Made by a program: the position numbers and the translations under genes. Below the pieces are notes generated by a model. It was not told where the DNA came from and made no database searches. It worked only from the letters and a program-made list of their open reading frames with translations. A stretch of DNA of 64,000 nucleotides. Source: an uncultured Erythrobacter sp. (GTDB lineage: Bacteria; Pseudomonadota; Alphaproteobacteria; Sphingomonadales; Sphingomonadaceae). The stretch is from contig NZ_CANLMB010000001.1 of assembly GCF_947492365.1 (NCBI RefSeq), forward strand, positions 248,001 to 312,000. Reading direction: 5' to 3'. Below are positions 28,226-38,223 of the stretch, one piece after another. Position 1 is the first letter of the stretch. Each line of letters begins with the position of its first letter.

Positions 28226-28759
28226 CTATTCACTACCCCAGGGCGCGAGCATCCCTTCCGATGGCATCGCCGCCAAGGCAGCACCGCGCGCGAGCAGGCG
28301 TTCGGGTTCATAGGGCCCCGGACAGCGCCAGCCGCTTGTCGCCGCTGACGAGAAGCCCCAGCGGCCATAATAATCGAGATCGCCGATCAGCACTTGCGCA
28401 AAGGCGGGTGATCCGTCTTGCGCCAGCCGTGCTTCGGAATCGAGCATCGCCGCCATCAGCCCCTGACCAAAGCCCTCGCTCTGCCGTTCGGGCACCACCG
28501 CAACGGGGCCTACCATTACGAGCGGCACGGGGCGGCCTTCCTTGTCGATCAGCGCGATGGGCCAGCACTGGATCGTGCCCACCAGCATCTCGTCCGCGTC
28601 GAGCGCGGCAAAGCTGAGCGCGTCGAGGCACTCCATCCCTGCGCGGATGCGATAGGCGGTGCGCGCATGGCGCTCCGGCCCGAAAGCACGATCGAGCAAG
28701 GCCTCGACCATGGCAGGGTCAACCGCAGAGAGCGGGATCAGAGTGGCGGTGTCATCCAT
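28226..28759 (-). CDS. GNAT family N-acetyltransferase (COG3153-like)
   Basis: The 177-residue protein has the GNAT fold signs: LVMVGPVAVVPERQSEGFGQ with the acetyl-CoA-binding loop, and LIGDLDYYGRWGF near the C-terminus. The RxxG/A loop is QSEGFG. It starts DDTATLIPLSAVDPAMVEAL. The acceptor is unknown. It precedes the DUF1285 gene on the same strand with a 57-base gap, so it may be cotranscribed. Confidence 0.87.
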   Translation of the reverse strand: MDDTATLIPLSAVDPAMVEALLDRAFGPERHARTAYRIRAGMECLDALSFAALDADEMLVGTIQCWPIALIDKEGRPVPLVMVGPVAVVPERQSEGFGQGLMAAMLDSEARLAQDGSPAFAQVLIGDLDYYGRWGFSSAATSGWRCPGPYEPERLLARGAALAAMPSEGMLAPWGSE

Positions 28760-28818
28760 CGGTCAGGCCGCTTAGGCTCAAGATCGAGCCAGTCCAAGCT
28801 CAAAATCGGGCACTGAAA

Positions 28819-28911
28819 CGACGCCGAAGGTGTCGCAAGCGCGACTGCGCGCCCGCAGCGACGCGACCTTCAGGTCGCATGAGCGAGGAAATCGCACCTC
28901 GGACGGGGTGC
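28819..28911. repeat. Structured intergenic repeat, copy C
   Basis: Read on the minus strand: GCACC/GGTGC (28911-28894), then tcctcgct, GCGACC/GGTCGC with a TGAA loop (28878-28863), cgctgcgggcgc and CGACACC/GGCGTCG (28835-28819). The order of hairpins and linkers matches copies A and B while the stem sequences differ. Confidence 0.65.
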
Positions 28912-28916
28912 GGACA

Positions 28917-30074
28917 TCAAAGGGTCAGACGCAGCACCTTGCCGCCTTCGCCGTCCTCGGCGATCCAGATGCTGCCATCGGGGCCCTGTTCGACCGAACG
29001 GATTCGACCGTCGAAGCTGTAGCGCGCAGCTTCGGTGGCATTGTCGCCGTCAATCTCGACCCGCACCAATGCGCGGCTGCCCATGCCTGCAATCAGAGCA
29101 TCGCCCTGCCATGCTTCGAACATGTCGCCGGTGTAGAAGATCATGTCTCCCGGCGCGATCACTGGCGTCCACCAGATTGCGGGCTTGGTAAAGCCGTCAT
29201 CGTCGCTGTGATCGGCAATCGGGTCGCCATTGTAATGTTCGCCATAGGAGCGGGTGGGCCAGCCATAATTGGCCGCGCGCGCGACCAGATTGAGCTCGTC
29301 GCCGCCCGCAGGCCCGTGTTCGACATCCCACAGGCGCCCCTCAGCATCCCAATCCATGCCAAGGATATTGCGGTGGCCGTAGGACCAGATTTCCGCCGTT
29401 ACCCCGCCTTGGTCTGCAAACGGGTTGCCGGCCGCCGCGCTGCCATCGAGGTTGAGGCGCACGATGGTGCCGATTGTATTCGAATTGTCCTGCGCGGGCT
29501 CCATCTTCTGCCGGTCGCCGCTGGCCACAAACATAAATTGCTCATCGGGCGAGAAGGTGATGCGGTGTGAGTAATGCCCGCGCCCTTCGACCTTGGGCGT
29601 CTGACGCCAGATCACCGACAGTCCGTCGATGGCGCAGGCGTTCACATCGTCGCATGCCAGAATGCCGCGACCGACCGCCGCGCCGCGCGTTTCGCCTTCG
29701 CCTGCTTCGGCCCAGCTGAGATAGACCGTCCGGCCATTCAATGGATTGCCTGCTTCGGAGGCGAGGAAGGCAATATCGCCAAGACCGCCTTGGCCACCAA
29801 AGGCCACTTCGGGTGCACCATTGACTTTGCCGACCGCGCCAGTGCGCGTGTCCATCACTTTGATCGTGCCGGGTTTTTCAGTGATGAAGAGCATGTCAGT
29901 GCCGGGCACGAATTCTATCGCCCAAGGCCGCTCGAACTCGCCCATTTCGGTGACGGTCCAGCTCGGTTCATCGGCAGCGGCAGAGGCGCTGTCCCCCGAT
30001 TCCGCATGCGCGCAGCTTGCGAGCGCAAGCGCGGGGAGGGACAAGATTGCGGAAGATTTGAAAAGGGATTTCAT
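28917..30074 (-). CDS. PQQ-dependent sugar dehydrogenase-like lipoprotein
   Basis: The 385-residue product has a signal peptide ending in a lipobox (LALASC). The mature part is a beta-propeller of the soluble aldose dehydrogenase (Yli-type) family: PWAIEFVPGTDMLFITEK, GGQGGLGDIAF, YSHRITFSPDEQFMFVASGD, and GPAGGDELNLV with NYGWPTRSYGEHY. Such proteins bind PQQ and calcium. It probably oxidises sugars in the periplasm, attached to the membrane. The minus-strand start codon (30074-30072) overlaps the rnhB start codon. Confidence 0.88.
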   Translation of the reverse strand: MKSLFKSSAILSLPALALASCAHAESGDSASAAADEPSWTVTEMGEFERPWAIEFVPGTDMLFITEKPGTIKVMDTRTGAVGKVNGAPEVAFGGQGGLGDIAFLASEAGNPLNGRTVYLSWAEAGEGETRGAAVGRGILACDDVNACAIDGLSVIWRQTPKVEGRGHYSHRITFSPDEQFMFVASGDRQKMEPAQDNSNTIGTIVRLNLDGSAAAGNPFADQGGVTAEIWSYGHRNILGMDWDAEGRLWDVEHGPAGGDELNLVARAANYGWPTRSYGEHYNGDPIADHSDDDGFTKPAIWWTPVIAPGDMIFYTGDMFEAWQGDALIAGMGSRALVRVEIDGDNATEAARYSFDGRIRSVEQGPDGSIWIAEDGEGGKVLRLTL

Positions 30075-30708
30075 GGCTCAGGTCGCTCCTGATCGTTCAA
30101 AAGTTGCCGAACGGCCACCGGCGCGGATCGTCATTGGAGTGGACGAAGCCGGTCGCGGGCCGCTCGCCGGGCCGGTGGTGGCCGCTGCGGTAGTGCTGGG
30201 AGCCGAGGTACCCGCTGGCGTTGGCGATTCCAAGAAGCTTTCCGCCAAGCGCCGTGCGGTGCTCGACGAACAGATCCGCGCCAGCTCGCATTGGGCGGTC
30301 GCGGTTGTGGAGCCGGAGGAGATCGACCGGATCAACATTTTTCAGGCGACGATGGTGGCGATGACGCGCTGCGTGCGCGATTTGTGCGTGCAATTTGAGC
30401 AAGCGCCCGAGATCGTGCTGATCGACGGCAATATGACGCCCGAGCGGCGCTGCGCCGAGTGGAACTGGCCAGCGCGCGCTATCGTCGGCGGCGACGGGAT
30501 CGAGCCTGCCATCGGCGCGGCCTCGATCATCGCAAAGGAGTGGCGCGACCGGTTGATGATCGCCGCCGCCGCAGCGCATCCGCATTACGGCTGGGAGCGT
30601 AACAAGGGCTATGGAACGAAGGAGCATATGGAGGCTTTGCGCGTCCACGGCCCGACACGCTTGCACCGCCAAAGCTTCGCGCCCGTTGCCCAGGCCAGCC
30701 TTTTGTGA
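30073..30708 (+). CDS. rnhB: Ribonuclease HII
   Basis: RNase HII nicks RNA-DNA hybrids and removes single ribonucleotides. The 211-residue protein has IVIGVDEAGRGPLAG (first catalytic Asp and Glu), IDGN and SIIAKEWRD, the three acidic regions of the family. The ATG at 30073 overlaps the divergent start codon of the dehydrogenase gene in the palindrome CATG. Its leader must therefore lie within the other gene's coding sequence. A later start is possible but would cut conserved N-terminal residues close to the active site. Confidence 0.92.
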   Translation: MAQVAPDRSKVAERPPARIVIGVDEAGRGPLAGPVVAAAVVLGAEVPAGVGDSKKLSAKRRAVLDEQIRASSHWAVAVVEPEEIDRINIFQATMVAMTRCVRDLCVQFEQAPEIVLIDGNMTPERRCAEWNWPARAIVGGDGIEPAIGAASIIAKEWRDRLMIAAAAAHPHYGWERNKGYGTKEHMEALRVHGPTRLHRQSFAPVAQASLL

Positions 30709-30720
30709 AACACGCGGCGC

Positions 30721-31642
30721 ATGATTGAAGCGATCCTATTGAGTCTGGCGGGGCTTGTCGGCCTTGCGATTGGCGGCGAATTGCTGGTGCGCGGTGCGGT
30801 TGGCATTGCGCAAAAGCTGGGCGTCTCGACGCTGTTTACCGGCCTCGTGATCGTCGGCTTTGCAACCTCAATGCCCGAGATGGTGGCAAGCGTGCAGGCC
30901 AGCCTTGCCGGATCGCCCGAGATCGCATGGGGCAATATTGTCGGGTCGAACCTTGCCAACACGCTGCTGATCCTCGGTCTGTCGGCGCTGGTGATGCCGA
31001 TCGCGCTCAAGGGCACCGGCAGGCGCGATGCGGTGGTCGCGCTGGCGGCGACATTGCTGCTGTGGGCGCTGGCGCTGTCGGGCCTCGGCGCACGCTGGAT
31101 CGGTGCGGCGCTGCTGGTGCTGATCGTGGTCTATATCGTCTGGCGCTACCGCAATCCGAGCGCGGCGGCAGAAGAAGATGCTCCTGACGAGGCCCCATCC
31201 AACACGTTGCTTGCAGTGGCGCTTTTTGTCGGCGGTCTTGTGATCCTCGTCATCGGAGGCGACGCGCTGGTGAAGGGCGCGATCGAGCTTGCGACAATCT
31301 TCCGCGTGCCTGAGACGGTGATCGGGCTGACCGTGGTCGCTGTCGGCACTTCGCTGCCCGAACTCGCGGCCTCGATTGCAGCCGCTGTGCGCGGCAAATC
31401 GGGCCTCGCAATCGGCAATGTGCTCGGCTCCAACATCTACAACATCCTGCTGATCGGCGGAGCGACCATGAGCATCGCGCCCTTTGCGCTGCCGATGGAT
31501 CTTGCGGGGCTTCAGATGGCTCTGCTGACAGCAAGCGCGGTGGGTCTGCTGGCGCTGCTTTGGTATGCAAAGTCGATTGGACGGACGCTGGGTGCAATCT
31601 TGGTCGCAGCTTTTGCGGCCAATGTGGTGATAGTCTTTAGCT

Positions 31643-31644
<2 letters not shown>
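30721..31644 (+). CDS. Calcium/sodium antiporter (CaCA family, YrbG-like)
   Basis: This inner-membrane exchanger of 307 residues has about ten membrane segments and the two alpha repeats of the family: GFATSMPEMVASVQA with GSNLANTLLILG, and AVGTSLPELAASIAA with GSNIYNILLIGG. The acidic residues in both repeats are the ion sites. Together with the sodium channel at 20385 it suggests active sodium and calcium balancing. It follows rnhB by 12 bases, so cotranscription is likely. The stop codon includes the first of the GANTC sites before ccrM. Confidence 0.93.
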
Positions 31645-32996
<1,352 letters not shown>

Positions 32997-33067
32997 TCGC
33001 GATTTGATCGGGGCAATTCGCTGATCTTGCGCTGTCCTACAGGCAATCAGCGCGTTAAAGCGGTGCC

Positions 33068-33211
33068 ATGAACCGCGCCCACACCTTCGCTCCGGCCCGC
33101 AATTTCGCCCTCAAACAGGCGCGCAAATCGTGGGCACATTTTTCTTCCCCAGGACCGTGTAACATCCGGTCCATGTTACGGTGTCACATGGGTGCGGGAG
33201 GGCGCGCATGA
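33068..33211 (+). CDS. Possible small ORF overlapping the folP start
   Basis: A 47-codon open frame starts at an ATG at 33068 and ends with a TGA that overlaps the folP ATG as ATGA. The peptide is basic, with several Arg, and shows no domain. No clear ribosome binding site precedes it. It may be a coupling leader or chance. Confidence 0.25.
   Translation: MNRAHTFAPARNFALKQARKSWAHFSSPGPCNIRSMLRCHMGAGGRA
33152..33179 (+). promoter_or_regulatory. Two mutually exclusive hairpins before folP
   Basis: GGACC/GGTCC (33152-33172) and GTAACAT/ATGTTAC (33159-33179) interleave, so only one can form at a time. They lie 29 bases before the folP ATG. The arms are short (5 and 7 bases), so this could be an operator. 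Confidence 0.35.
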
Positions 33212-34323
33212 GCGCTTCGGTCTACCTCCATCCCATCGCGCTCGCATCTGGCCCGCAGGCTGAGGACGGGGCGGCGATCCGGTTGGCGGGCAGCATGGTC
33301 TATGCCAGCCGCTTCGCGCTGGTGGTGCGAGAGGGCGCGGCGGTAACGCACCGGCGCGCCTTCGGGACCAAGGAAGCCGCCGAAGCGCTTGGCGAACCCG
33401 GCGGCACGCTGGCGGCAGAGGCCGAGCGCCAGTGGGCCAACCTCCAGCTCGTCCACGCACCGCTGCAACTGGGTGAGCGCACGATCCGGCTCGATCAGCC
33501 GCAGATCATGGGTGTGCTCAACGTCACACCCGACAGTTTCAGCGATGGTGGCGAATTCCTGGAGAAGCCCGATGCAGGCCGCGCGCACGCCGCCGCAATG
33601 CTCGAAGCAGGCGCGGCGATCATCGACATTGGCGGAGAGAGCACGCGTCCCGGCGGCGCGGCGACATGGGAAGGCGATGAGCTGGAACGCGTCGTCCCCG
33701 CTGTCGAGTACTGCGCGAGCATGGGCGCTGCGATCAGTGTCGATACGCGGCGCGCTGGCGTGCTCGAAGCCGCGCTGGCCAAGGGCGCGCATATGGCCAA
33801 CGACGTCTCTGCCTTGCGCTACGACCCGCGCAGCCTTGAACTGGTGGCCAACACCGGCTGTCCGGTGGTGCTGATGCACGCTCCCGGCACGGGCGACGAT
33901 CTGCATGAGGGCGATCGTTACACTGATGTGGTCAGCGAAGTGTTCGACATGCTCAAGGCCCAGCGCGAGCGCGCGATTGTGGGAGGTATCGCAGAAGAGC
34001 GCATCCTGCTCGATCCCGGAATCGGCTTTGGCAAGTCGCTGGCCGACAACCTCGCGCTCATCAACGCACTGCCGCTGTTCCACGCGCTCGGTTCACCGCT
34101 GCTGCTGGGCGTCAGTCGCAAGCGGATGATCGGCGCGCTCTCGAACGAAGACCCTGCGCACAAACGGCTCGGCGGATCACTCGCGCTGGCGACGAAGGGG
34201 ATGGATGCGGGCGTCCACATCCTGCGCGTCCACGACGTTGCCGAGACAGTTCAGGCGCGCAATGTATGGCGCGGATTGCGCGACGCGGCGCTCACCGACT
34301 TCACCCAGCTACCCCCGCTTTAG
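33208..34323 (+). CDS. folP: Dihydropteroate synthase, long form
   Basis: FolP joins a pterin pyrophosphate with p-aminobenzoate in folate synthesis and is the sulfonamide target. The 371-residue protein has an N-terminal extension of about 100 residues before the canonical start of the barrel at IMGVLNVTPDSFSDGG. Further motifs are GGESTRPG and LLDPGIGFGK. The extension is common in Sphingomonadales and its role is unknown. The ATG at 33208 has GGGAGGG upstream. Confidence 0.94.
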   Translation: MSASVYLHPIALASGPQAEDGAAIRLAGSMVYASRFALVVREGAAVTHRRAFGTKEAAEALGEPGGTLAAEAERQWANLQLVHAPLQLGERTIRLDQPQIMGVLNVTPDSFSDGGEFLEKPDAGRAHAAAMLEAGAAIIDIGGESTRPGGAATWEGDELERVVPAVEYCASMGAAISVDTRRAGVLEAALAKGAHMANDVSALRYDPRSLELVANTGCPVVLMHAPGTGDDLHEGDRYTDVVSEVFDMLKAQRERAIVGGIAEERILLDPGIGFGKSLADNLALINALPLFHALGSPLLLGVSRKRMIGALSNEDPAHKRLGGSLALATKGMDAGVHILRVHDVAETVQARNVWRGLRDAALTDFTQLPPL

Positions 34324-34342
34324 GACCAACAGGAGAACCCTC

Positions 34343-35569
34343 ATGCGCGCTCTATCACTCCTCGCATTCGGCACCGCTGCCGCCGCTCTCGTCGCAACCC
34401 CGCTGCTGGCGGATGGCCACGCGCAAGGCAGCGGGCACGGGAATCACATGGCCGATGACGGCCACGTACCGATGTATGCCGAAGACCTGCTGGCCGCCTA
34501 CTATGCGCGGCTCGAACAGCGCGTTGACCTGCCGGTCGCGCCTGCCAATGTCAGCCTTGCGCCCGACACGACGCTCACCCGCATCGCCTTCGGAAGCTGC
34601 AACCATCAGCTGCGCCCGCAGGACTATTGGAGTGTGATCGCGGGGCACGATCCCGACCTCTTCCTGTTCATCGGCGACAACAATTACGGCGATCAGGGAT
34701 GGGACGGCGATGCCGGCCTCACCACCTTGCGCGAGGCCTATGCGGTGCAGGCTGCGACGCCTGAACTCGCCGCATTCCGCGCCGCCGTGCCAATGATGAT
34801 CACATGGGACGACCACGATTACGGCTTCAACGATGGCGGGGCGAGCTTCGCCTATCGCGGATGGGCCGAGACGATTTACGAGACGTTCTGGGGAGCCTCG
34901 GACGAGGTCCGCGCGCGCCCCGGCGTCTATGAAAGCCGCATGTTCGGACCCGAAGGCCAGCGCACGCAGATCATCATGCTCGACACGCGCTTCTTCCGTT
35001 CTGACCTAGAGACGATGGACTACACGCTCGACCGCGCGCCGTTGGGGCCTTACCAGCCTAGCAGCGACGATGCGAAGACGATGCTGGGCGATGCGCAGTG
35101 GGCGTGGCTGGAGCAGGAGCTGGCGAAACCGGCGGACCTGCGCATCCTCGTCTCATCGATTCAGGTCATCACCGACGCGCATGACTATGAAAGCTGGGAG
35201 GCGCTGCCGCAGGAGCGTGCGCGGCTTTACGTAATGCTGGCGAACCGTTCGGAAAGCGGTCTGGTGATGCTGTCGGGTGACCGCCATGCGGGCGGGATCT
35301 ACTCCGACGCCACGCCCGAGACGAAAGGCGAGCGCGTGTGGGAGCTGACCAGCTCCTCGCTCAACTACTCCTTCTCCTCGACCGAGCGGAACACCGCGCG
35401 CGAGCCGGACGACAAGCGCCTCACCGACTTCATCTCCGAAGAGAACTTCGGAATGGTCGAGATCGACTGGGCCGCGCGCACCTTCACGATGAGCCTGCTG
35501 GGTGCAGGGTCGGTCCGCGATGGCAGCGGCGCGGGCGAAGTGCGCGTGACCGAAACGGTCGGCTGGTAA
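34343..35569 (+). CDS. PhoD-like alkaline phosphatase
   Basis: The 408-residue exported protein has a signal peptide (ALSLLAFGTAAAALVATPLLA) and a short Gly/His-rich linker. PhoD-family metal-site motifs are visible: IAFGSCNHQ, FLFIGDNNYGDQ, ITWDDHDYGFND and LSGDRHAGG. It is expected to hydrolyse phosphodiesters or monoesters in the periplasm. The start at 34343 has AGGAGA six bases upstream. It is 19 bases after folP, so the two may be cotranscribed even though the pathways differ. Confidence 0.9.
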   Translation: MRALSLLAFGTAAAALVATPLLADGHAQGSGHGNHMADDGHVPMYAEDLLAAYYARLEQRVDLPVAPANVSLAPDTTLTRIAFGSCNHQLRPQDYWSVIAGHDPDLFLFIGDNNYGDQGWDGDAGLTTLREAYAVQAATPELAAFRAAVPMMITWDDHDYGFNDGGASFAYRGWAETIYETFWGASDEVRARPGVYESRMFGPEGQRTQIIMLDTRFFRSDLETMDYTLDRAPLGPYQPSSDDAKTMLGDAQWAWLEQELAKPADLRILVSSIQVITDAHDYESWEALPQERARLYVMLANRSESGLVMLSGDRHAGGIYSDATPETKGERVWELTSSSLNYSFSSTERNTAREPDDKRLTDFISEENFGMVEIDWAARTFTMSLLGAGSVRDGSGAGEVRVTETVGW

Positions 35570-35572
35570 CGG

Positions 35573-36337
35573 CTAAAGCGTGAACCCGCCGTCGGAGACG
35601 AGGACATGGCCTGTCATGTTCGATCCGGCGTCGGAGAGCATGTAGAGGATCGTTCCCGCGATCTCTTCGGAGCTGGCGAAGCGGCCATTGGGGGTTCCGG
35701 CGGCCATGCCCTTGATCGCGACGTCGCGCCCATGCTTGGCGGCGGCGTCGCGGAAGGCTTCGGAACTGTCCCAGATGTTGGTGTCCACTCCGCCGGGAGC
35801 GATCGCGTTGACGCGGATGTTCTTGGGTGCGCCTTCAAGTGCGGCAATGCGCGCCATATGCGCGACCGCTGCTTTGGAGACGCCATAGGGCCCGATACCG
35901 GGCACGGCTTTCACAGCGGTAGAGGATGAGGTGATGACAGCACTACCACCTTTGCCTCCGGCCTCCATCGCGCGCATTGCAGCGGCGAGCGTCAGGTAAG
36001 CGCCATCGAGATTGACATCGAGCACGCGGCGCCAGTCGGCAAAGCTGATCTCCGTCAGCGACCCGCCCGACGCGATCCCCGCATTGGCAATGGCATGGTC
36101 GAGACCCGCGAGGCGCGGTTCGAGGCTAGCCCACAGCGCTTCGTCGGCAACGCTGCCAACCACATGCTCGACCTGGCAAGACAGATCGAGCGCTTCGAGG
36201 CCCGCTGCATCCACGTCGACAAGGAACAGCTTGGCCGCCCCGCGCGCATCGAGCAGCTTGGCGCAAGCCGCTCCGATACCCGAAGCGGCGCCGGTGACGA
36301 GCGCGATGCGCCCCTGAAAGTCTTTGATATCACTCAT
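35573..36337 (-). CDS. SDR family oxidoreductase
   Basis: This 254-residue NAD(P)-dependent enzyme has the Rossmann motif TGAASGIG, the NAG motif (ANAGIASGG), the catalytic Ser region (ITSSSTAV) and the YGVSK active-site motif. The C-terminal GGFTL is typical. Substrate cannot be inferred; classical SDRs act on steroids, sugars or acyl groups. The start at 36337 is chosen because the longer open frame adds an unrelated N-terminus. It is convergent with the PhoD-like gene. Confidence 0.88.
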   Translation of the reverse strand: MSDIKDFQGRIALVTGAASGIGAACAKLLDARGAAKLFLVDVDAAGLEALDLSCQVEHVVGSVADEALWASLEPRLAGLDHAIANAGIASGGSLTEISFADWRRVLDVNLDGAYLTLAAAMRAMEAGGKGGSAVITSSSTAVKAVPGIGPYGVSKAAVAHMARIAALEGAPKNIRVNAIAPGGVDTNIWDSSEAFRDAAAKHGRDVAIKGMAAGTPNGRFASSEEIAGTILYMLSDAGSNMTGHVLVSDGGFTL

Positions 36338-36395
36338 GCCCAGCGCGCTAGAGCGCTTGCGGCTAGTGATCAAGCTGCCCGATCAAGCGGCCCGA

Positions 36396-37856
36396 CTACG
36401 CAGCGTTGTCGATTCCGAGGTCTGAGAGCTTGCGATAGAGCGTTGAACGACCGATGCCGAGTCGCCGCGCAACCTCTGTCATCCGGCCGCGATAATGGCC
36501 GATTGCAAGGCGGATCACGTCGGCCTCGATCTCTTCGAGCGGGCGCAGATTGCCATCTTCGGTGTAGAGCATGACGCCAACACCTTCGTGGAGATGCGAA
36601 TTGCTTCCGGCGGCGTCCATCTCGCCGAGCATTTCGGAAAGCTGGGGGAAGCTGTCTGCGGTCAGCGTGTCGCCCTCGCAATAGACCGCGGCGCGGAACA
36701 GGACCGACTGAAGCTGGCGCACATTGCCCGGCCATTCGAACGCGGCGAGCAATGCCAGTGCGGTGTCGGAAATGGTGAGCTGGGTCAGGCCCGGCTGCTC
36801 ACCAATCCGCTGGAGGAAGTGGCGGGTGAGCGCCGAGATGTCGCCGGTCCGCTCGCGTAGCGGTGGCAGCGAGATGCGCGTTCCCGAAAGCTGCTTTGCC
36901 AGCTGCGCTTCAAACACGCCGCCTGCTACCAACTCACCAAGATCGGCATTGCTGGCGGAAAGTATGCGCACATCGACGCGGAAGCCGTGGGTAGCGCCGA
37001 CCGGACGTATGATCTTGGTCTCGAGGGCTTCGGCAAGCCGCTGCTGCACAGCGATGCTCAGCCGGTCGACTTCGTCGAGCACAAGAGTCCCGCCGTCGCA
37101 ATGCTGGAGCGCGCCGATTTGGCGGTCAAAAGCGCCCGGAAATGCATTGGGCTCGTGCCCGAACAGAACCGATTCAATTGAGTTAGGCGGGACGCTGGCG
37201 ACGTTGACGATTCGCAGCGAGTCTTTGGAGCGCGGCGATGCGGCATGCATCGCGCGCATCAGCATCTCTTTGCCGGTTCCGCTTTCGCCGATGATCAGCG
37301 AATGGCCATGCCCACGCGCAGCCTTGGCCGCTTGGGCAAGCGCGGTGCGGAATGTCGGCGCGGTGCCGATCATCGCGTCAAAGTCGAGAGTTGCTGACAT
37401 CTTCTCGGTCAGCGGAGCAAGTTCATCACGCGGAGTTTCGCGGGTGGTCACGCTGCGCAGCGCATCCATCAGGCGGTCGGGAGATACCGGCTTGACCAGA
37501 TAGTCGCTCGCGCCAGCGCGCATGGCCTCTACCGCAAGCAGCGGAGATGCGCTGGTGGTGAGCATCAGGATCGGAAGGGCGGGGCGGCGCTCCTTGAGCT
37601 CGGCAATCAGCGAGCAGGCATCATCGCCGGGAACCCATTGATCGAGCAGGATCGCGGAAAGCTGCATCCCCTCGCGCGTGCCAAGCATAGCAATCGCGGT
37701 TTCAGCATCGCTGGCGACAACTGTGCGCCAACCTTCGCGCGCAGCGATAGCGGAGATAAGGCGGCTCTGCGCAGGCTCATCATCAATCAGCATGACGATG
37801 CGCGTTTCGGCCTGCACTTCTTGCGCAGAATCAGTGATTTGATCCACCTTTGCCAT
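36396..37856 (-). CDS. NtrC-type response regulator with altered GAFTGA loop
   Basis: The 486-residue protein has a receiver domain (phospho-acceptor Asp72 in LLDQWVPG), an AAA+ domain (Walker A GESGTGKE at residues 190-197, Walker B LVLDEV) and a Fis-type C-terminal helix-turn-helix (TEVARRLGIGRSTLYRKL). The sigma-54 contact loop GAFTGA is replaced by NAFPGA (237-242). Loss of the Thr in this loop usually abolishes sigma-54 activation, so it may act as a repressor or use another mechanism. No sensor kinase is adjacent. Confidence 0.9.
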   Translation of the reverse strand: MAKVDQITDSAQEVQAETRIVMLIDDEPAQSRLISAIAAREGWRTVVASDAETAIAMLGTREGMQLSAILLDQWVPGDDACSLIAELKERRPALPILMLTTSASPLLAVEAMRAGASDYLVKPVSPDRLMDALRSVTTRETPRDELAPLTEKMSATLDFDAMIGTAPTFRTALAQAAKAARGHGHSLIIGESGTGKEMLMRAMHAASPRSKDSLRIVNVASVPPNSIESVLFGHEPNAFPGAFDRQIGALQHCDGGTLVLDEVDRLSIAVQQRLAEALETKIIRPVGATHGFRVDVRILSASNADLGELVAGGVFEAQLAKQLSGTRISLPPLRERTGDISALTRHFLQRIGEQPGLTQLTISDTALALLAAFEWPGNVRQLQSVLFRAAVYCEGDTLTADSFPQLSEMLGEMDAAGSNSHLHEGVGVMLYTEDGNLRPLEEIEADVIRLAIGHYRGRMTEVARRLGIGRSTLYRKLSDLGIDNAA

Positions 37857-38088
37857 CGATTATGCATGATCCTGTTGGTTGAGCGTCAAATCTGCATAAA
37901 GGGGGCGGGTAAAGACGGTATTAAGGCTGATGATCTGTCTTTTGGGCTGTTTACTTGTGGCACTGGTACAATGGTGGCTTGAGATCGCCCGCTTGCTTAG
38001 ATACGTGTTGCGCAAGCCAGCCTTTCGGCGGATGTGCGCCGGGGCAGAAAATTCGACTTCAGATCCGTTTTCTTAAGGGGAAAAATTG

Positions 38089-38211
38089 ATGAGTGTTCAC
38101 GACATGGACGACGCACGTTCGACCTATGATAGCTTCATGGGGTCGCTGAAATGGATCGTGCCGCTGCTTGCGATTGTGACACTGCTGATCATCGCGCTGA
38201 TCGCTGAATAA
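38089..38211 (+). CDS. aa3-type cytochrome c oxidase subunit IV-like small protein
   Basis: This 40-residue product has a charged N-terminus (MSVHDMDDARSTYDSFMGSL) and one C-terminal membrane segment (WIVPLLAIVTLLIIALIAE). It matches the small bacterial aa3 oxidase subunit IV family, often found beside the pnt genes in alphaproteobacteria. AAGGGG lies upstream of the ATG. It is 12 bases before pntA. Confidence 0.75.
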   Translation: MSVHDMDDARSTYDSFMGSLKWIVPLLAIVTLLIIALIAE

Positions 38212-38223
38212 GCCGGCCAACTG

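Noticed and set aside
37960..37985. TGGCAC stretch resembling half of a sigma-54 promoter
   Set aside because: The -12 element is missing at the right distance, so only one half fits.
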